From Methanomicrobiales archaeon (lineage in GTDB: Archaea > Halobacteriota > Methanomicrobia > Methanomicrobiales > Methanospirillaceae): a DNA stretch of 34,471 nucleotides. The position numbers were made by a program, and so were the translations under genes. Shown piece after piece: positions 8,185 through 17,842 of the stretch (position 1 is the stretch's first letter; each line of letters opens with the position of its first letter). The stretch spans positions 1-34,471 of the forward strand of contig JAAYCY010000067.1 in assembly GCA_012729535.1 (NCBI GenBank). Direction: 5' to 3'. The notes under the pieces are model-generated. The model searched no databases, had not been told where the DNA came from, and was given only the letters and a program-made list of their open reading frames with translations.

Positions 8185-8553
8185 TTATTTTTCATGAAGG
8201 TATAGGGCCATCCCCATCCGGATGTTAATCATAGCTTCAACATATTCACCATTCTTTTTCAGAACCAGACCCCTGTTATACCATGCCTCCGGATTATACT
8301 GATCGACTTCTATCAATGAACCATATGCCCTGATAGCTGCCGGATAATTCCCCAAATATTCGTATGTTTTTCCTTTATTCATAAGTGCGGCCTTATTATT
8401 AGGCTCTTTTTTAATCACCCTGTCATAAAGTCGTAATGCAACACTATAATCCCCTTTATTCATAGATAGGTTTGCATCATGAAGTATGGATTCTACTGCT
8501 TCTTTCAATCGCTGTTGATAATTCCAAGTTGATGTGATTGTGCCTGATGTCAT
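8185..8553 (-). CDS. Small TPR-repeat protein
   Basis: The 122-residue protein is made almost entirely of about two and a half tetratricopeptide repeats: ANLSMNKGDYSVALRLYDRVIKKEPNN (about 27-53), ALMNKGKTYEYLGNYPAAIRAYGSLIEVDQYN and AWYNRGLVLKKNGEYVEAMIN. The consensus W-LG-Y-A-P pattern is clear. There is no signal peptide, so it should act in the cytoplasm as a protein-binding scaffold. It is convergent with the phosphatase-like gene and preceded on its own strand by the methyltransferase gene after 245 bases. The partner is not suggested by its neighbours. TPR proteins of this size are numerous in methanogens, and a specific role cannot be assigned. Confidence 0.8.
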   Translation of the reverse strand: MTSGTITSTWNYQQRLKEAVESILHDANLSMNKGDYSVALRLYDRVIKKEPNNKAALMNKGKTYEYLGNYPAAIRAYGSLIEVDQYNPEAWYNRGLVLKKNGEYVEAMINIRMGMALYLHEK

Positions 8554-8798
8554 ACAGATTCCCTCCTGTTTTATGATGAATTGTTCTCATCTTTTTAGGA
8601 TTATTTTATGATATACTCGTTAAATATTAATTATTTGCACTCCAGAGACGCTCTGCACAGGTGCAACACATGTTTGCATTCAGGAAATGCAGTATAAATC
8701 TGCTAGTTGGATCTGCATTACACAAATGCCATGCAATAGGAAAAAAGAAGATAACTGGTATGACTTCAATTGTATCAAATATTTTCAGTAAATATTTA

Positions 8799-9473
8799 TT
8801 ATTTTTTCCCAACCGTGACTAAAAAGGTACGGTTACGGTATACAACATCAACATCAGAAAAACCGGCATTAGAAAGCCACCGTATTTGATCTGATAATTT
8901 TTCATTCTGGTCCATTTCGCATCTCCTTCTTAAAATCTCCAAGCGTTCAGGTTCATTGAATGATCCGGACATGAGAAAATCGTTCCAGTATGCCTGATAC
9001 CGGTTAGAAAAATAAGGTGTCTCTCCTTCTGACTGGTCGGCATTAACAAATATTCCTCCAGGATTGAGTGCAGAATAGATCTTTTTGAATAATTTCTTTT
9101 TATCCTCAGATATCAGGTGGTGGATGGATAGTGCTGAGCATACAATGTCATATGGGCCACCAATGTCAGATTTGCTGTAATCAGTAACTATGTAATTAAT
9201 GTTATTATTTCCAGAAAATCGTTTTCTTGCAATTTCAAGCATATTCTTTGCAAAATCCATGAGAGTGATAGTTGCATGGGGAAATTTCTTAAGGACAAAC
9301 ATGCTTAAAAGGCCGGTTCCTGCACCAATGTCCAGAATATTCGGTTCCTCTAAAGGTGATTCTGCAGCCCAAACAGCTGATCCGTAAAACTGGTGAAAAT
9401 CAGGAATGATATGTTCCCGGTGTTTATCATATTCCTGTGCAAGGGAATCGAATGCCTTACGAATATTTTCCAT
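8799..9473 (-). CDS. Class I SAM-dependent methyltransferase
   Basis: The 224-residue protein is a Rossmann-fold methyltransferase. Motif I is ILDIGAGTG (46-54), followed by TLMDFAKNMLEIARKR (acidic residue of motif II and the helix after it), YIVTDYSKSD (motif III) and the DIVCSALSIHHL strand (motif IV). The leading segment FDSLAQEYDKHREHIIPDF is the helical cap seen in UbiE/BioC-like small-molecule methyltransferases. The substrate cannot be told; there is no quinone or biotin gene beside it. The ATG has an AGGT ten bases upstream. It is transcribed alone, with a 245-base gap to the TPR gene, and its start faces the remains of a histidine kinase on the other strand. Confidence 0.85.
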   Translation of the reverse strand: MENIRKAFDSLAQEYDKHREHIIPDFHQFYGSAVWAAESPLEEPNILDIGAGTGLLSMFVLKKFPHATITLMDFAKNMLEIARKRFSGNNNINYIVTDYSKSDIGGPYDIVCSALSIHHLISEDKKKLFKKIYSALNPGGIFVNADQSEGETPYFSNRYQAYWNDFLMSGSFNEPERLEILRRRCEMDQNEKLSDQIRWLSNAGFSDVDVVYRNRTFLVTVGKK

Positions 9474-9516
9474 GGTAATGTATTACCTTTGGTTTATTTA
9501 GCAGCTGGTTAGATGA

Positions 9517-9689
9517 AAACCTCATCACGAGCAAATAATACCGGTATGGGGCTGTTCCTGATAAGTGAAATACTTGAACTTACTGGTATTCCCATTACCG
9601 AAAATGGAACATATGGAGCAGGAGTCAGGTTTGAGATGCGAGTGCCAGAGGGAGGATGGCGGATTATTTGCGATGAAAAATTTGATTAG
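9517..9689 (+). pseudogene. C-terminal fragment of a histidine kinase
   Basis: A frame open from 9517 to a TAG at 9687-9689 encodes NNTGMGLFLISEILELTGI followed by a beta-hairpin ending FEMRVPEGGWRI. This is the G2 box and final strand of a HATPase domain. It closely parallels the end of the complete kinase at 9816-11123, which reads NTGLGLFLSREILLITRI and then ARFEILLPDD. Everything upstream (dimerisation domain, N box, G1 box) is missing and a TGA precedes it at 9514. It lies on the strand opposite to the intact kinase, tail facing tail. It is probably the remnant of an inverted partial copy or of a second kinase lost by deletion. Confidence 0.7.
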
Positions 9690-9815
9690 GGTAGTTGGTA
9701 TGTATGTCTCTGATCCAACCATGTCAGTATTGTGCACCATACCACTATCTTTCATGTTAAAACAAAATTTTTTAAAATTTACGGATTTCTGTTTGTATCT
9801 GAAGGTTTTTATCTC

Positions 9816-11123
9816 TTATTTTTCAACAAACCTGATGGTGTCATCAGGGAGTAGTATCTCAAACCGGGCTCCTTCTCCTAATACTCCCCTTTCTCGGATA
9901 GTTATTCTGGTAATTAACAGAATTTCTCTTGAGAGGAATAGACCCAGACCGGTATTTTTTCCATATTGATACTGAAAAATAATCTCTTTTTCTTCCGGTA
10001 AAATCCCCAATCCATCATCCTGGATAATGATCTGTTTTGTCCCCTCGTGTTCCTCATAGGTAACAAGAATTTTGCTGATCTTTCCTCCATATCTTACGGC
10101 ATTATCAATCAAATTGGAAAAGACCTTTTCTATTAGAGGATCAGCAAATATTTCTAACGTGTACGGGATGGCATTAACTAGGGAAACCTGGTCAAGTGAG
10201 ATGTATTGCAGGGATTTATCAATCAGATGTCGGCAATTATGCCATACCGGGTTTTTTATACCTATCTCCTGGTATTCTCTCGTAAATTTTACCGTACTGA
10301 TAGTTTTCTGGAGCATTATCCATGCTTTATCGATATAGGTCCATGCATCCTGCTGGTTTGCTGTCCGTTCCATTGTTGCAAGTTCAAAATAGCCCTGAAG
10401 AGAATTTAACTGGTTAAGCAGGTCATGGCGGGTTATACTCGCCATCAGTTGTAGTTTATTATTGGCATTTTCAAGAGCAGTTTCCACCAATTTCCGTTCC
10501 TGGTTTTCTATTGACAGATCTGCATTTGTTTGTTGGAGTTCTGATAGTGTTTTTTGCATCTGGTCATTTAGGTAGTGGAGTTTTTCCTGAGTCTCGTGCA
10601 GGTCTGCATTATTGTGAATAGCAACCTCGTAGGTTGAGAGGAGGATATTTATTATCTGTTTTGTTGTAGCATGTATCCTATAAGACTGGTTGTTATAGGT
10701 TATGCAGAGTGGTTTTTCTCCCCATTCGGGGGTTTTTTCATATTCCTGCTGAACTAATTTTTCAACGGTTGTGAGTATTATCTCCGGTGTATATGGTTTT
10801 ATAATAAAATTATCCGCTCCTGCTTCAAGTCCCCTGATAATATCAACCGGATCATACAGATGGGTTACTAGTATTACCGGTATGTCAGCCATGTCTTTTT
10901 GGATTTTTATACGGTAACAGAGTTCATATCCATCCATCTCAGGCATCATGATATCAGTTAAAATCAGGGAAGGGCGGGTTTTTTCGATGACACAAAGGGC
11001 TTCATTCCCGTTGGATGATAAAAGGATCTGGTATCCCTCTCTTTCCAGAATATATCGTAAGAATTCTGCCTGAGTCCGGTTATCTTCAACAATGAGAATC
11101 GGCAGAGAAGAGGGATTATTCAT
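9816..11123 (-). CDS. Receiver-histidine kinase hybrid (REC-coiled coil-HATPase)
   Basis: The 435-residue cytoplasmic protein starts with a receiver domain (about 8-125): acidic pocket at E13/D14, phosphoacceptor D57 in LTDIMMP, and lysine 109 in IIKPY. A helical linker (about 165-225, rich in Q, L and E) follows. The dimerisation helix has H233 in TRHDLLNQLNSLQGY, the archaeal variant of the H box. The HATPase domain (about 330-430) has the N box FSNLIDNAVRYG, G1 box IIQDDGLGI and G2 box NTGLGLFLS. There is no membrane segment and no PAS domain. It is the last gene of the chemosensory operon, 61 bases after cheA. A receiver at the N-terminus suggests it is phosphorylated from another kinase, possibly CheA, and that this gates its own kinase activity. 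The output regulator is not in the window. Confidence 0.88.
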   Translation of the reverse strand: MNNPSSLPILIVEDNRTQAEFLRYILEREGYQILLSSNGNEALCVIEKTRPSLILTDIMMPEMDGYELCYRIKIQKDMADIPVILVTHLYDPVDIIRGLEAGADNFIIKPYTPEIILTTVEKLVQQEYEKTPEWGEKPLCITYNNQSYRIHATTKQIINILLSTYEVAIHNNADLHETQEKLHYLNDQMQKTLSELQQTNADLSIENQERKLVETALENANNKLQLMASITRHDLLNQLNSLQGYFELATMERTANQQDAWTYIDKAWIMLQKTISTVKFTREYQEIGIKNPVWHNCRHLIDKSLQYISLDQVSLVNAIPYTLEIFADPLIEKVFSNLIDNAVRYGGKISKILVTYEEHEGTKQIIIQDDGLGILPEEKEIIFQYQYGKNTGLGLFLSREILLITRITIRERGVLGEGARFEILLPDDTIRFVEK

Positions 11124-11184
11124 AGACGATTTACATCCAAATTATATTATATCAATCGAATCAGATCGGTAATAACTTTCGGAT

Positions 11185-13578
11185 TTATGATAACAAGTTC
11201 CTGACAGTTCTGACCAGTTCAGACTTCTCAAAATTTCCTTTTTTGATGTATGCATTTGCTCCTGATGATAATCCATGTTCCCTGTCCTCTTTTGAATCAA
11301 GTGCGGTAACCAGAATAATAGGAAGAGAAGATAATTGCTCATCTTTTCTTATCTTCTCGGTAAGAGTAAAACCGTTCATCCTGGGCATGTCAACATCTGA
11401 TACTATGATATCGACCTCCAGTTCATGCAGCATGGAAAAAGCCTCCATTCCGTCAGTTGCAGTAAATACCTGGAATCCTGCTCTTTCAAGAGTATTCTGC
11501 AGTAGTGCCCGCGAGGTTACTGAATCTTCAACAATAAGTACTCTTCCGCTTTTTGATAATGAAATGTCAGGAGTTTTAACCTGCGTGGACAGGCGAAGTC
11601 CTTCCTGGATTAATTCCGGGGGGTCAAGAACCAGAGCAAGTTTTCCATCTGCAAGAATAGATGCACCGGTTATCCGTTTTACCCACCGGAGTTGCGAACC
11701 AAGTGGACGAACAATAATCTCCTGAACCTGTGAGATCTCATCTACAGAGCATGCGATTTTTCCGGCACCATACGCTATAATGATAATCGGAATGTCAGGA
11801 ATATCTGGAGGACCGAAATCCTTGGACCCAAGTGCCTCAGCAAGCCGTATAATCGGGATTGTTTCTCCTTTGTACTGAACTGTCGGCCTTTGATCGGTAG
11901 ATTTCAATGAATTAGTCTGGATCCTTATGACCTGAACTATCTGCTGGATAGGGATTACATATACTGATATTCCTGTTCGTACCACCAGTCCCCTCAGGGT
12001 TGCAAGACGTATTGGAAGAATCAGGGAAAAAACCGTGCCTTTTCCTAATTCAGATGACACCAGGACATTTCCTCCCATACGGGCAATTGTGTCCTCAACG
12101 ATAGCAAGACCAAGACCTCTTCCTGAAATATCGGTAATTTCAGGCCTGGTAGTTAGTCCTGATTTAAAAATGAGCCATATTGATTCATCATCATCCAGGG
12201 CCCGGTCTTGTTCACTTGTGAGAAATCCCTTTTCCCTTGCATTCTCACGTATTGCCTGACAGTCTATGCCCCACCCGTCATCAGAAATAGTTACCTCAAC
12301 TTTGCTCCCCGAATGAGGGCTGATTTTTATACTAATGGTACCCCGCTGAGGTTTTCCAAGTGAAACCCGCTGATCCGGATATTCAATTCCATGATCTATA
12401 CAGTTATTGACAAGGTGCATCAGGGGGACTTTGAGCATATCAAGGATACGACGATCTATCTCGATCTCTTCTCCCTCTGTTTTCAAGTCAACTTCTTTTC
12501 CAAGTCTTCTTGAACTTTCTCTTATCTGTCCGTTAATAGGAACAAGAATCGATGATACTGGTACCAGAACCGCATCGTGGATAAGGTCTGCAATTTCTGT
12601 GGTACTAGCTTCAAGGGCCAGGCGGTCATGGTCAGTCTCATGAATATGGGAAGACAGATCATGCTGGAGACTTGTTACAAATTCACGGTCATAGATTAGG
12701 AAATCCATGATACGCTCCAAAAAAAGTATTAACTCCGGTGGAATACTGACCCTGTTTGTCCCTGAAATATTTTCCCTGATAAGATGCAGGTCATTAAAAA
12801 CAAGGCTGTGATTCCACTTCCACAGGGAAAACCTACTGATTATTTCCTCAAGTTCCTGTATCCGATGGGTAAGAAACAGCCTGGTTGAAAGGAGTTCCTC
12901 AGATCCTTCAATCAGGCGATCTAATTTTTTAGCTGCAATTCTTACCGTTCCACTCTCCTGTGAGTCAGATGTATGGTAGATCTCTGAATAATTATCCTGT
13001 CCCTTCAGGTATTCTGCTGGTTTTATTTCTATAAATGAACCAGAACTGGCAAAAATTGAGGGATCATGATCCTGGGGAATAATCTTTTTTACTTCAGAAA
13101 AAAATCGTTCGTATACCTGTGTTTTTTTTATGGGTTCAGAAAAACCTGAAGGATATTGCCTTTTTTCGGCAGATTCTTTAATATTATTAGCCAAGAGATC
13201 TCTCAGGCTTTTAGTGATTTCAGCGGGATGAGGACTCTTCAATTCGTTTTCAGAGACAACATTTCTGATGCTTTTTATTGCGTCATGAAAAAGATCAAAT
13301 TCTGCTGCAGTTGCCTTGAATTCATTCTTCTTCATCAGTGAAAAAATATTTTCAAGGTTTAGGCAGACAGATTCTATTTCCCTGAAGTTTACTGCCCGTG
13401 CAGCTCCTTTCAGGCTGTGGGTTTTTCTGAACACATCCTCGATGAGTCCTGGGTCTGGATTATCTTCAGCCTGCTCAAGTTTGATAAGCCCTGCTGTAAT
13501 TTCGGTAAGCAGTTCTTCAGCATCCTCACGAAAGGTAGCGAGGAGGCAGGCAAAAAACTCATCGTCCTGGTTTGTCAT
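11185..13578 (-). CDS. cheA: Chemotaxis histidine kinase CheA with C-terminal receiver domain
   Basis: The 797-residue protein contains, in order: an Hpt domain (1-108) with phosphorylatable H54 in THSLKGAARA; a weakly conserved linker (110-215); the dimerisation helices (215-335); the kinase domain (335-525) with N box MHLVNNCIDHGIEY (387-400), G1 box ISDDGWGID (431-439) and G2 box GRGLGLAIV (486-494); a CheW-like regulatory domain (526-665); and a receiver domain (678-797) with phosphoacceptor D728 in VSDVDMPRMNG. The usual P2 CheY-docking domain is not recognisable, in keeping with the response regulator being fused on. It receives signals from the receptor through CheW. The ATG lies eight bases after the receptor stop codon, with GGTG inside the receptor's last codons, indicating translational coupling. 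A CheA-REC fusion is typical of alternative-function chemosensory systems rather than motility systems. Confidence 0.95.
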   Translation of the reverse strand: MTNQDDEFFACLLATFREDAEELLTEITAGLIKLEQAEDNPDPGLIEDVFRKTHSLKGAARAVNFREIESVCLNLENIFSLMKKNEFKATAAEFDLFHDAIKSIRNVVSENELKSPHPAEITKSLRDLLANNIKESAEKRQYPSGFSEPIKKTQVYERFFSEVKKIIPQDHDPSIFASSGSFIEIKPAEYLKGQDNYSEIYHTSDSQESGTVRIAAKKLDRLIEGSEELLSTRLFLTHRIQELEEIISRFSLWKWNHSLVFNDLHLIRENISGTNRVSIPPELILFLERIMDFLIYDREFVTSLQHDLSSHIHETDHDRLALEASTTEIADLIHDAVLVPVSSILVPINGQIRESSRRLGKEVDLKTEGEEIEIDRRILDMLKVPLMHLVNNCIDHGIEYPDQRVSLGKPQRGTISIKISPHSGSKVEVTISDDGWGIDCQAIRENAREKGFLTSEQDRALDDDESIWLIFKSGLTTRPEITDISGRGLGLAIVEDTIARMGGNVLVSSELGKGTVFSLILPIRLATLRGLVVRTGISVYVIPIQQIVQVIRIQTNSLKSTDQRPTVQYKGETIPIIRLAEALGSKDFGPPDIPDIPIIIIAYGAGKIACSVDEISQVQEIIVRPLGSQLRWVKRITGASILADGKLALVLDPPELIQEGLRLSTQVKTPDISLSKSGRVLIVEDSVTSRALLQNTLERAGFQVFTATDGMEAFSMLHELEVDIIVSDVDMPRMNGFTLTEKIRKDEQLSSLPIILVTALDSKEDREHGLSSGANAYIKKGNFEKSELVRTVRNLLS

Positions 13579-13586
13579 TGAGAGGA

Positions 13587-15974
13587 TTACACCTGGTATT
13601 GCAGCGTGATCTTTTTCAGCCTTATTCCCAGTTCGTGTAGGTCTTCTGCGGTCTTTTCTGCTTTATGTGTAATTTCAAGGTTTTTTTGTGCGGCATTCCG
13701 GATATTTTCTATTGCATCAGATATCTGGTCCATTCCTGCTACCTGGTCCTGGATAGAACTGGTAATTTCGATAGCCTCATGTGATGAATCAGCAATAGAC
13801 CGGGTCAGAACCTCGATAGCCTTTCTTGCATCGGTTGTCAGTCTGACTGCATCAGCCACGGTGGTAAACCCTCGTTCAGCGGACACCACTGTTGACGATA
13901 CACCACGCTGGATATCAGTAAGGATTGTCCTAATCGTACCGGTAGCCTGTTTTGACTGCTGAGCCAGGTTGTGTATTTCATGAGCGACAACTGCAAACCC
14001 TTTTCCGAAGTCGCCTGCTTTTGCGGCTTCAATTGATGCATTCACAGCAAGAAGGTTTGATTGTTCAGATATGTCAGTAACCGTTGCAATGATCTCCCCG
14101 ATAGCCTGGCTTTGCTCTGATAGTTTGATTACGCTCATACTGATCATGTCCATCTGTCTCTGGATGTGGTTCATCCCATCAAGGATTTCCTGGACTGACT
14201 GCTGACCGGTTTCTGAGACCTCAATAGCTTTCATAGCTTTTTCTGACATAGATTTTGTCTTCAGGTTTACAACGTCAGTCTTTTTCCTTACCGTCTCCAC
14301 TGTATCGGATGTTTCGTTAACTGTTTTTGCAGTCTGACTACTTGCTGAAGATAGTTGCGAGGTGACGTTGAGGATTTCACTGGATGCAACAGAAAGGACT
14401 GATACACCCTCAAAAAGTTCTTCGGTGATGAGTTTCATGAGCCGGGACAGTTCGATACCAATGGTGTTAAGAGCATTTCGATATGCAACAAATTCTCCGG
14501 CTACCGGTATCGTTTCATCAAACCGTGCAGTAAAGTCACCGGATGCATAACAACCTGCAAGTCTCATTGCTTCATTAACCGGTTCGGTGATGGTCTCAAG
14601 AGTTTTATTAAATCCAGCGATAATCATCCGGTACCCACCACGAAATGCCTTTTCATCACCACGGATAGAAAGGTCTCCTGCACGGGCTGCATCTGTCAGT
14701 TTTATTGTTTCTATGTGGAGGTGGTCAAGAGATTCTACCAGCAGGCGAAGTGAAGGTCTAATCTGATCATGTTCATCAACCGGCCCGGTAAACTCCTGGA
14801 TATATTCACCATTAGCAATTTTTACAATGTTACCAACCACATTTGTCTGAAGATCATCTGCAAATTCATCCATGGTTGCAGCCATGATACCAATTTCATC
14901 TTCCTGTTTGATATTCAGCCTGGCTGAAAGATGACCATTGCGTAGTTCTTTAATCATGACCACAACCTGCTGGAGTGGTCCGGCAATGGATCGTCCAAAC
15001 AGAATGGCGATTACTGCACCGATAATTATCGAGGCAACAACAATTGAGATAATGGTGTTTCGTATTGTATCGATTGGAGCGGTAAAATCAGACATCTCTG
15101 CCCGTGATACAATATACCAGTCAAGCGGCTCAAAATATGTATATGCATCCAGAACCGTGGTTCCGTTGATATCATGGATAATCGCACCTTCCTTTTTTGA
15201 CAGCATCTCCTGGACATAGTCCATATTGGACCAGTTTGCATCATCCAATGTTGGATGGACTAAAACCATACCCTTGCTGTCTAAAACGTACATGTACCCG
15301 TTTTGACCAACGACCGTATCACGAATACTCTTCTTAACCACATCAAGAGTCTGCTCTTCTTCAGTTCCGACAAAAAGAACACCAATGACCACTCCATTAG
15401 GGTCTTTTATCGGTTCATACGCAGTAACATAATTCACTCCAAAGAGATCTCTTCTTCCATAATAGGTCTCTCCTTCTTTTACTGCTACTTCGTACACGTT
15501 ATCGGTAAGATGAGTCCCGACAGCACGTTCTCCGTCTGTGCCTTTAACGTTTGTAGAAATCCTGACTGCATAAGAGTTATTGTGTACCTGAAATACTGTT
15601 GCAGCACCACCGACAAGATCCCTGACCCCGTCAACAATTTCAAAGTTATCATTGACAACAAAATATTTTCCGGTTTTGTCAATAAGAGTTAATTTATCGT
15701 TTATAATTTCTGGTGTTCCCTTTGCATAGAAGTTCTGTCGGAGCACATTCAGGTCACTATTGACTTTATTTCTGGCAAGTTTGTAGACATCATTTGTCCA
15801 CCCTTTCATGTCAACAACCTGGGTTTCGAGCAGCGTTTCTATTTGCTCATTAATCACATTCGTAGAACTGGAATATGCAACCAGTCCAAGCATGAGTGTT
15901 GGAATGATAGCTAAAAACAAACATATTACCAGGATTTTTGTTCCAACTTTCAGGTTAGTAAAAAAATTACTCAT
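13587..15974 (-). CDS. Methyl-accepting chemoreceptor with double Cache sensor
   Basis: The 795-residue membrane receptor has TM1 at about 13-34 and TM2 at about 306-327 around an extracellular sensor of about 270 residues. The sensor looks like a Cache_3/Cache_2 arrangement: membrane-distal part 37-210 with [24 protein letters not shown]-type features, proximal part 212-300 with [17 protein letters not shown] and a WYIVSRAE end strand. A HAMP domain follows (328-385), then a second HAMP-like or linker region (390-520) and the cytoplasmic signalling hairpin (about 535-785). The tip is [20 protein letters not shown], a slightly altered form of the canonical EQTNLLALNAAIEAARAG. Double Cache sensors bind small organic acids or amino acids; the ligand is unknown. 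GGAG lies six bases before the ATG. The gene is between the double-CheW gene and cheA and is probably the dedicated receptor of this system. Confidence 0.93.
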   Translation of the reverse strand: MSNFFTNLKVGTKILVICLFLAIIPTLMLGLVAYSSSTNVINEQIETLLETQVVDMKGWTNDVYKLARNKVNSDLNVLRQNFYAKGTPEIINDKLTLIDKTGKYFVVNDNFEIVDGVRDLVGGAATVFQVHNNSYAVRISTNVKGTDGERAVGTHLTDNVYEVAVKEGETYYGRRDLFGVNYVTAYEPIKDPNGVVIGVLFVGTEEEQTLDVVKKSIRDTVVGQNGYMYVLDSKGMVLVHPTLDDANWSNMDYVQEMLSKKEGAIIHDINGTTVLDAYTYFEPLDWYIVSRAEMSDFTAPIDTIRNTIISIVVASIIIGAVIAILFGRSIAGPLQQVVVMIKELRNGHLSARLNIKQEDEIGIMAATMDEFADDLQTNVVGNIVKIANGEYIQEFTGPVDEHDQIRPSLRLLVESLDHLHIETIKLTDAARAGDLSIRGDEKAFRGGYRMIIAGFNKTLETITEPVNEAMRLAGCYASGDFTARFDETIPVAGEFVAYRNALNTIGIELSRLMKLITEELFEGVSVLSVASSEILNVTSQLSSASSQTAKTVNETSDTVETVRKKTDVVNLKTKSMSEKAMKAIEVSETGQQSVQEILDGMNHIQRQMDMISMSVIKLSEQSQAIGEIIATVTDISEQSNLLAVNASIEAAKAGDFGKGFAVVAHEIHNLAQQSKQATGTIRTILTDIQRGVSSTVVSAERGFTTVADAVRLTTDARKAIEVLTRSIADSSHEAIEITSSIQDQVAGMDQISDAIENIRNAAQKNLEITHKAEKTAEDLHELGIRLKKITLQYQV

Positions 15975-16058
15975 GAAATCTCCGTTAAAGCAGTATCAGT
16001 TTTCATACCCGGCCTATTTTCTGTAAATTTTTCAGGTAAAACACCATATTTTTCATTA

Positions 16059-17069
16059 TTATGCTTCACTATCATCAATTATCATTCGTGGATCAGTCAG
16101 GAGAGATGCTGCATCAAGGACGATAAGAGAATCAATCATGCCCTGACAATACTGATTCCAGACTGGATTGCCTTGTGTATTGCATTTTTTAATGTCATCG
16201 GTTTTTATCACCCCTATTCCGGTGATCTGGTCTGCAAGGATTCCAAATTTGTTACCACAATCACTCAGGACAATCACCCGGTTTAAATCAGTCAGTCCCT
16301 TATCCGGAATAGAAAGGAGGATGCGAAGATCGACAAGGGAGATTATTTCACTCCTGACAGAACAAATACCTGCAATAAAATCCGGTGTTCCGGGAACAGG
16401 AGTAATCTCGGAGGTTTGGATAACTTCACGGATATATTTCATTTCTATAGCGTATTCCTGATACATCAGGTTAAACCTGATAACCTCCTTTAATGGAGGT
16501 TTCTCCTCTTCTATTTCAGGTAATGAGAGCTCTGATGCACGTTTTTGCAACTCCATCTCAATGGTATTATAGTCGCGCACTGTAAAAGACCGGGTTAATT
16601 CATCCGGCATTGTATTGTCGGATTTCAGAATCTCTCCCAATTTTGTTGGTGAATGAATTCCATATTCGAGGAAATTGCGGATATCTGAGAGTATAACCAG
16701 GTCAGTTCTTATGATCCTGATCCCCGGGATTATTGTCTGGATGGATTCTGAAGTAAACCGTGTATCGACCATTATCTCTCCTGGCTGAACAATATCTGTT
16801 TCATCAACCCAGAAGGCAACGGTGTCAGCCCCGCTCTTTATGATGATCAGGTTATCAGTAAGGAGTGGTTTTCGTTCTAAAAAACCAAACAGGCTCCGAA
16901 GAGAATATACTGGCACTGTCCTGCCATGTAGATTAATAGTTCCTGCATTCTCTTTTTTTGCACTGGTTTGCGGTGTGATGCTGACCATACGGAGCATACA
17001 CTGGGCATTTTCAACCGGAATACCGCACTGGATGTTAGCGACTGTAAAGAATAGATACCGTTTTAACAT
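16059..17069 (-). CDS. cheW: Double-domain CheW coupling protein
   Basis: The start is placed at the ATG at 17069; the frame also has a TTG one codon earlier. The 336-residue protein contains two CheW folds joined by a linker. Domain 1 (about 4-140: YLFFTVANIQCGIPVENAQ, then GRTVPVYSLRSLFG) is divergent. Domain 2 (about 190-325: IRFNLMYQEYAIEMKYIREVI, GTPDFIAGICSVRSEIISLVDLR) fits the consensus well. CheW couples receptor tips to CheA; a tandem version could bridge two contact sites in the array, or one domain may have become purely structural. It is the first gene of the operon, 84 bases before the receptor start, and its promoter region is shared with the divergent wHTH regulator. No clear ribosome binding site precedes the ATG. 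Confidence 0.88.
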   Translation of the reverse strand: MLKRYLFFTVANIQCGIPVENAQCMLRMVSITPQTSAKKENAGTINLHGRTVPVYSLRSLFGFLERKPLLTDNLIIIKSGADTVAFWVDETDIVQPGEIMVDTRFTSESIQTIIPGIRIIRTDLVILSDIRNFLEYGIHSPTKLGEILKSDNTMPDELTRSFTVRDYNTIEMELQKRASELSLPEIEEEKPPLKEVIRFNLMYQEYAIEMKYIREVIQTSEITPVPGTPDFIAGICSVRSEIISLVDLRILLSIPDKGLTDLNRVIVLSDCGNKFGILADQITGIGVIKTDDIKKCNTQGNPVWNQYCQGMIDSLIVLDAASLLTDPRMIIDDSEA

Positions 17070-17089
17070 CAACTGAGAATAAATCCAGA

Positions 17090-17270
17090 TTTGGTTTTAT
17101 TATAATATAATACCCGAGTATATGATATTTATTGTTGTCAGGACTTAATCACTATTATAATCACCATTTGGGATTAAATCTCAATTTAAGTTGCTAATTA
17201 TCTTTAAAATATTAACTCCGCTCTGAAGTCATGATTTGATCGATATAATAATAATATAATAAAAACAATG
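17090..17270. promoter_or_regulatory. Divergent promoter region between cheW and the wHTH regulator
   Basis: The 214-base divergent spacer is very AT-rich. A TATTATATTATAA-like element at about 17096-17112 lies 27-43 bases upstream of the cheW start on the minus strand. An ATATAATAATA-like element at about 17238-17255 lies about 30-45 bases before the regulator start on the plus strand. Both fit archaeal TATA spacing. The arrangement makes the regulator a natural candidate for control of the chemosensory operon, which is inference. Confidence 0.4.
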
Positions 17271-17283
17271 GAATGAATCAGGG

Positions 17284-17682
17284 ATGGGGATGGGTCCGGA
17301 TACAATGGTACATCTTTCGGATACCGATATTCAGATAATTGATATCCTTTCTGACGTTGGTTTGAAAAGCGGGGAATCCAGGATTCTGGTTGTACTCTTT
17401 AAAGGGTATGATCTCACTTCACGTGAACTGGAAAGAATTTCTGACCTACGCCAGCCGGAAGTCAGTATAGCAATTAACCAACTCATCAAAAGAAAATGGG
17501 TTTGGGTTACCAGTCATATTACCGAGAAGAAGGGGCGCCCGGTTAAAGTATACAGTCTGTCAAAAACAATTGATGATATTCTTGATGAAATAAAAGGAGA
17601 TATCGAGGGAGACTACCGCAAGAAGATGGAGATCATCGAGCGGGTCAGAGTCATGGTCAAGGAAGCAAAGGAAACAGAATAA
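17284..17682 (+). CDS. Winged helix-turn-helix transcriptional regulator (TrmB/ArsR-like)
   Basis: The 132-residue protein has a predicted winged HTH at about 25-95: GLKSGESRILVVLF, then LTSRELERISDLRQPEVSIAINQL (recognition helix) and the wing KKGRPVKVYSLSK. It ends in a charged helix (EGDYRKKMEIIERVRVMVKEAK), which probably dimerises. The pattern resembles small archaeal regulators of the TrmB/ArsR type; no metal-binding cysteines are present, so it is not a metal sensor of the classical ArsR class. An in-frame ATG two codons in (17290) is an alternative start, and no strong ribosome binding site helps to decide. It is divergent from cheW and may regulate that operon. The effector is unknown. 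Confidence 0.8.
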   Translation: MGMGPDTMVHLSDTDIQIIDILSDVGLKSGESRILVVLFKGYDLTSRELERISDLRQPEVSIAINQLIKRKWVWVTSHITEKKGRPVKVYSLSKTIDDILDEIKGDIEGDYRKKMEIIERVRVMVKEAKETE

Positions 17683-17842
17683 TATTTACCAATGTTTCTT
17701 TTTCTTACATTATCAGGCAAAAAGAGAATCTGGATATTTCATCATATGAGAAGGTTTTTTCCCGGATCACTATTCCGGTTGTATTCCACCAGAAATATCA
17801 GTCAATGATGTAATACCATACTAGTTAATCTGGTGATCATCT

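Noticed and set aside
9565-9969. A 134-codon plus-strand frame near the end of the hybrid kinase gene
   Set aside because: Its second half is antisense to the kinase C-terminus and its first part conflicts with the kinase-tail fragment, which has clear similarity.
12035-12643. Plus-strand frames opposite cheA
   Set aside because: They are serine- and arginine-rich shadows of the cheA coding strand, without starts or motifs.
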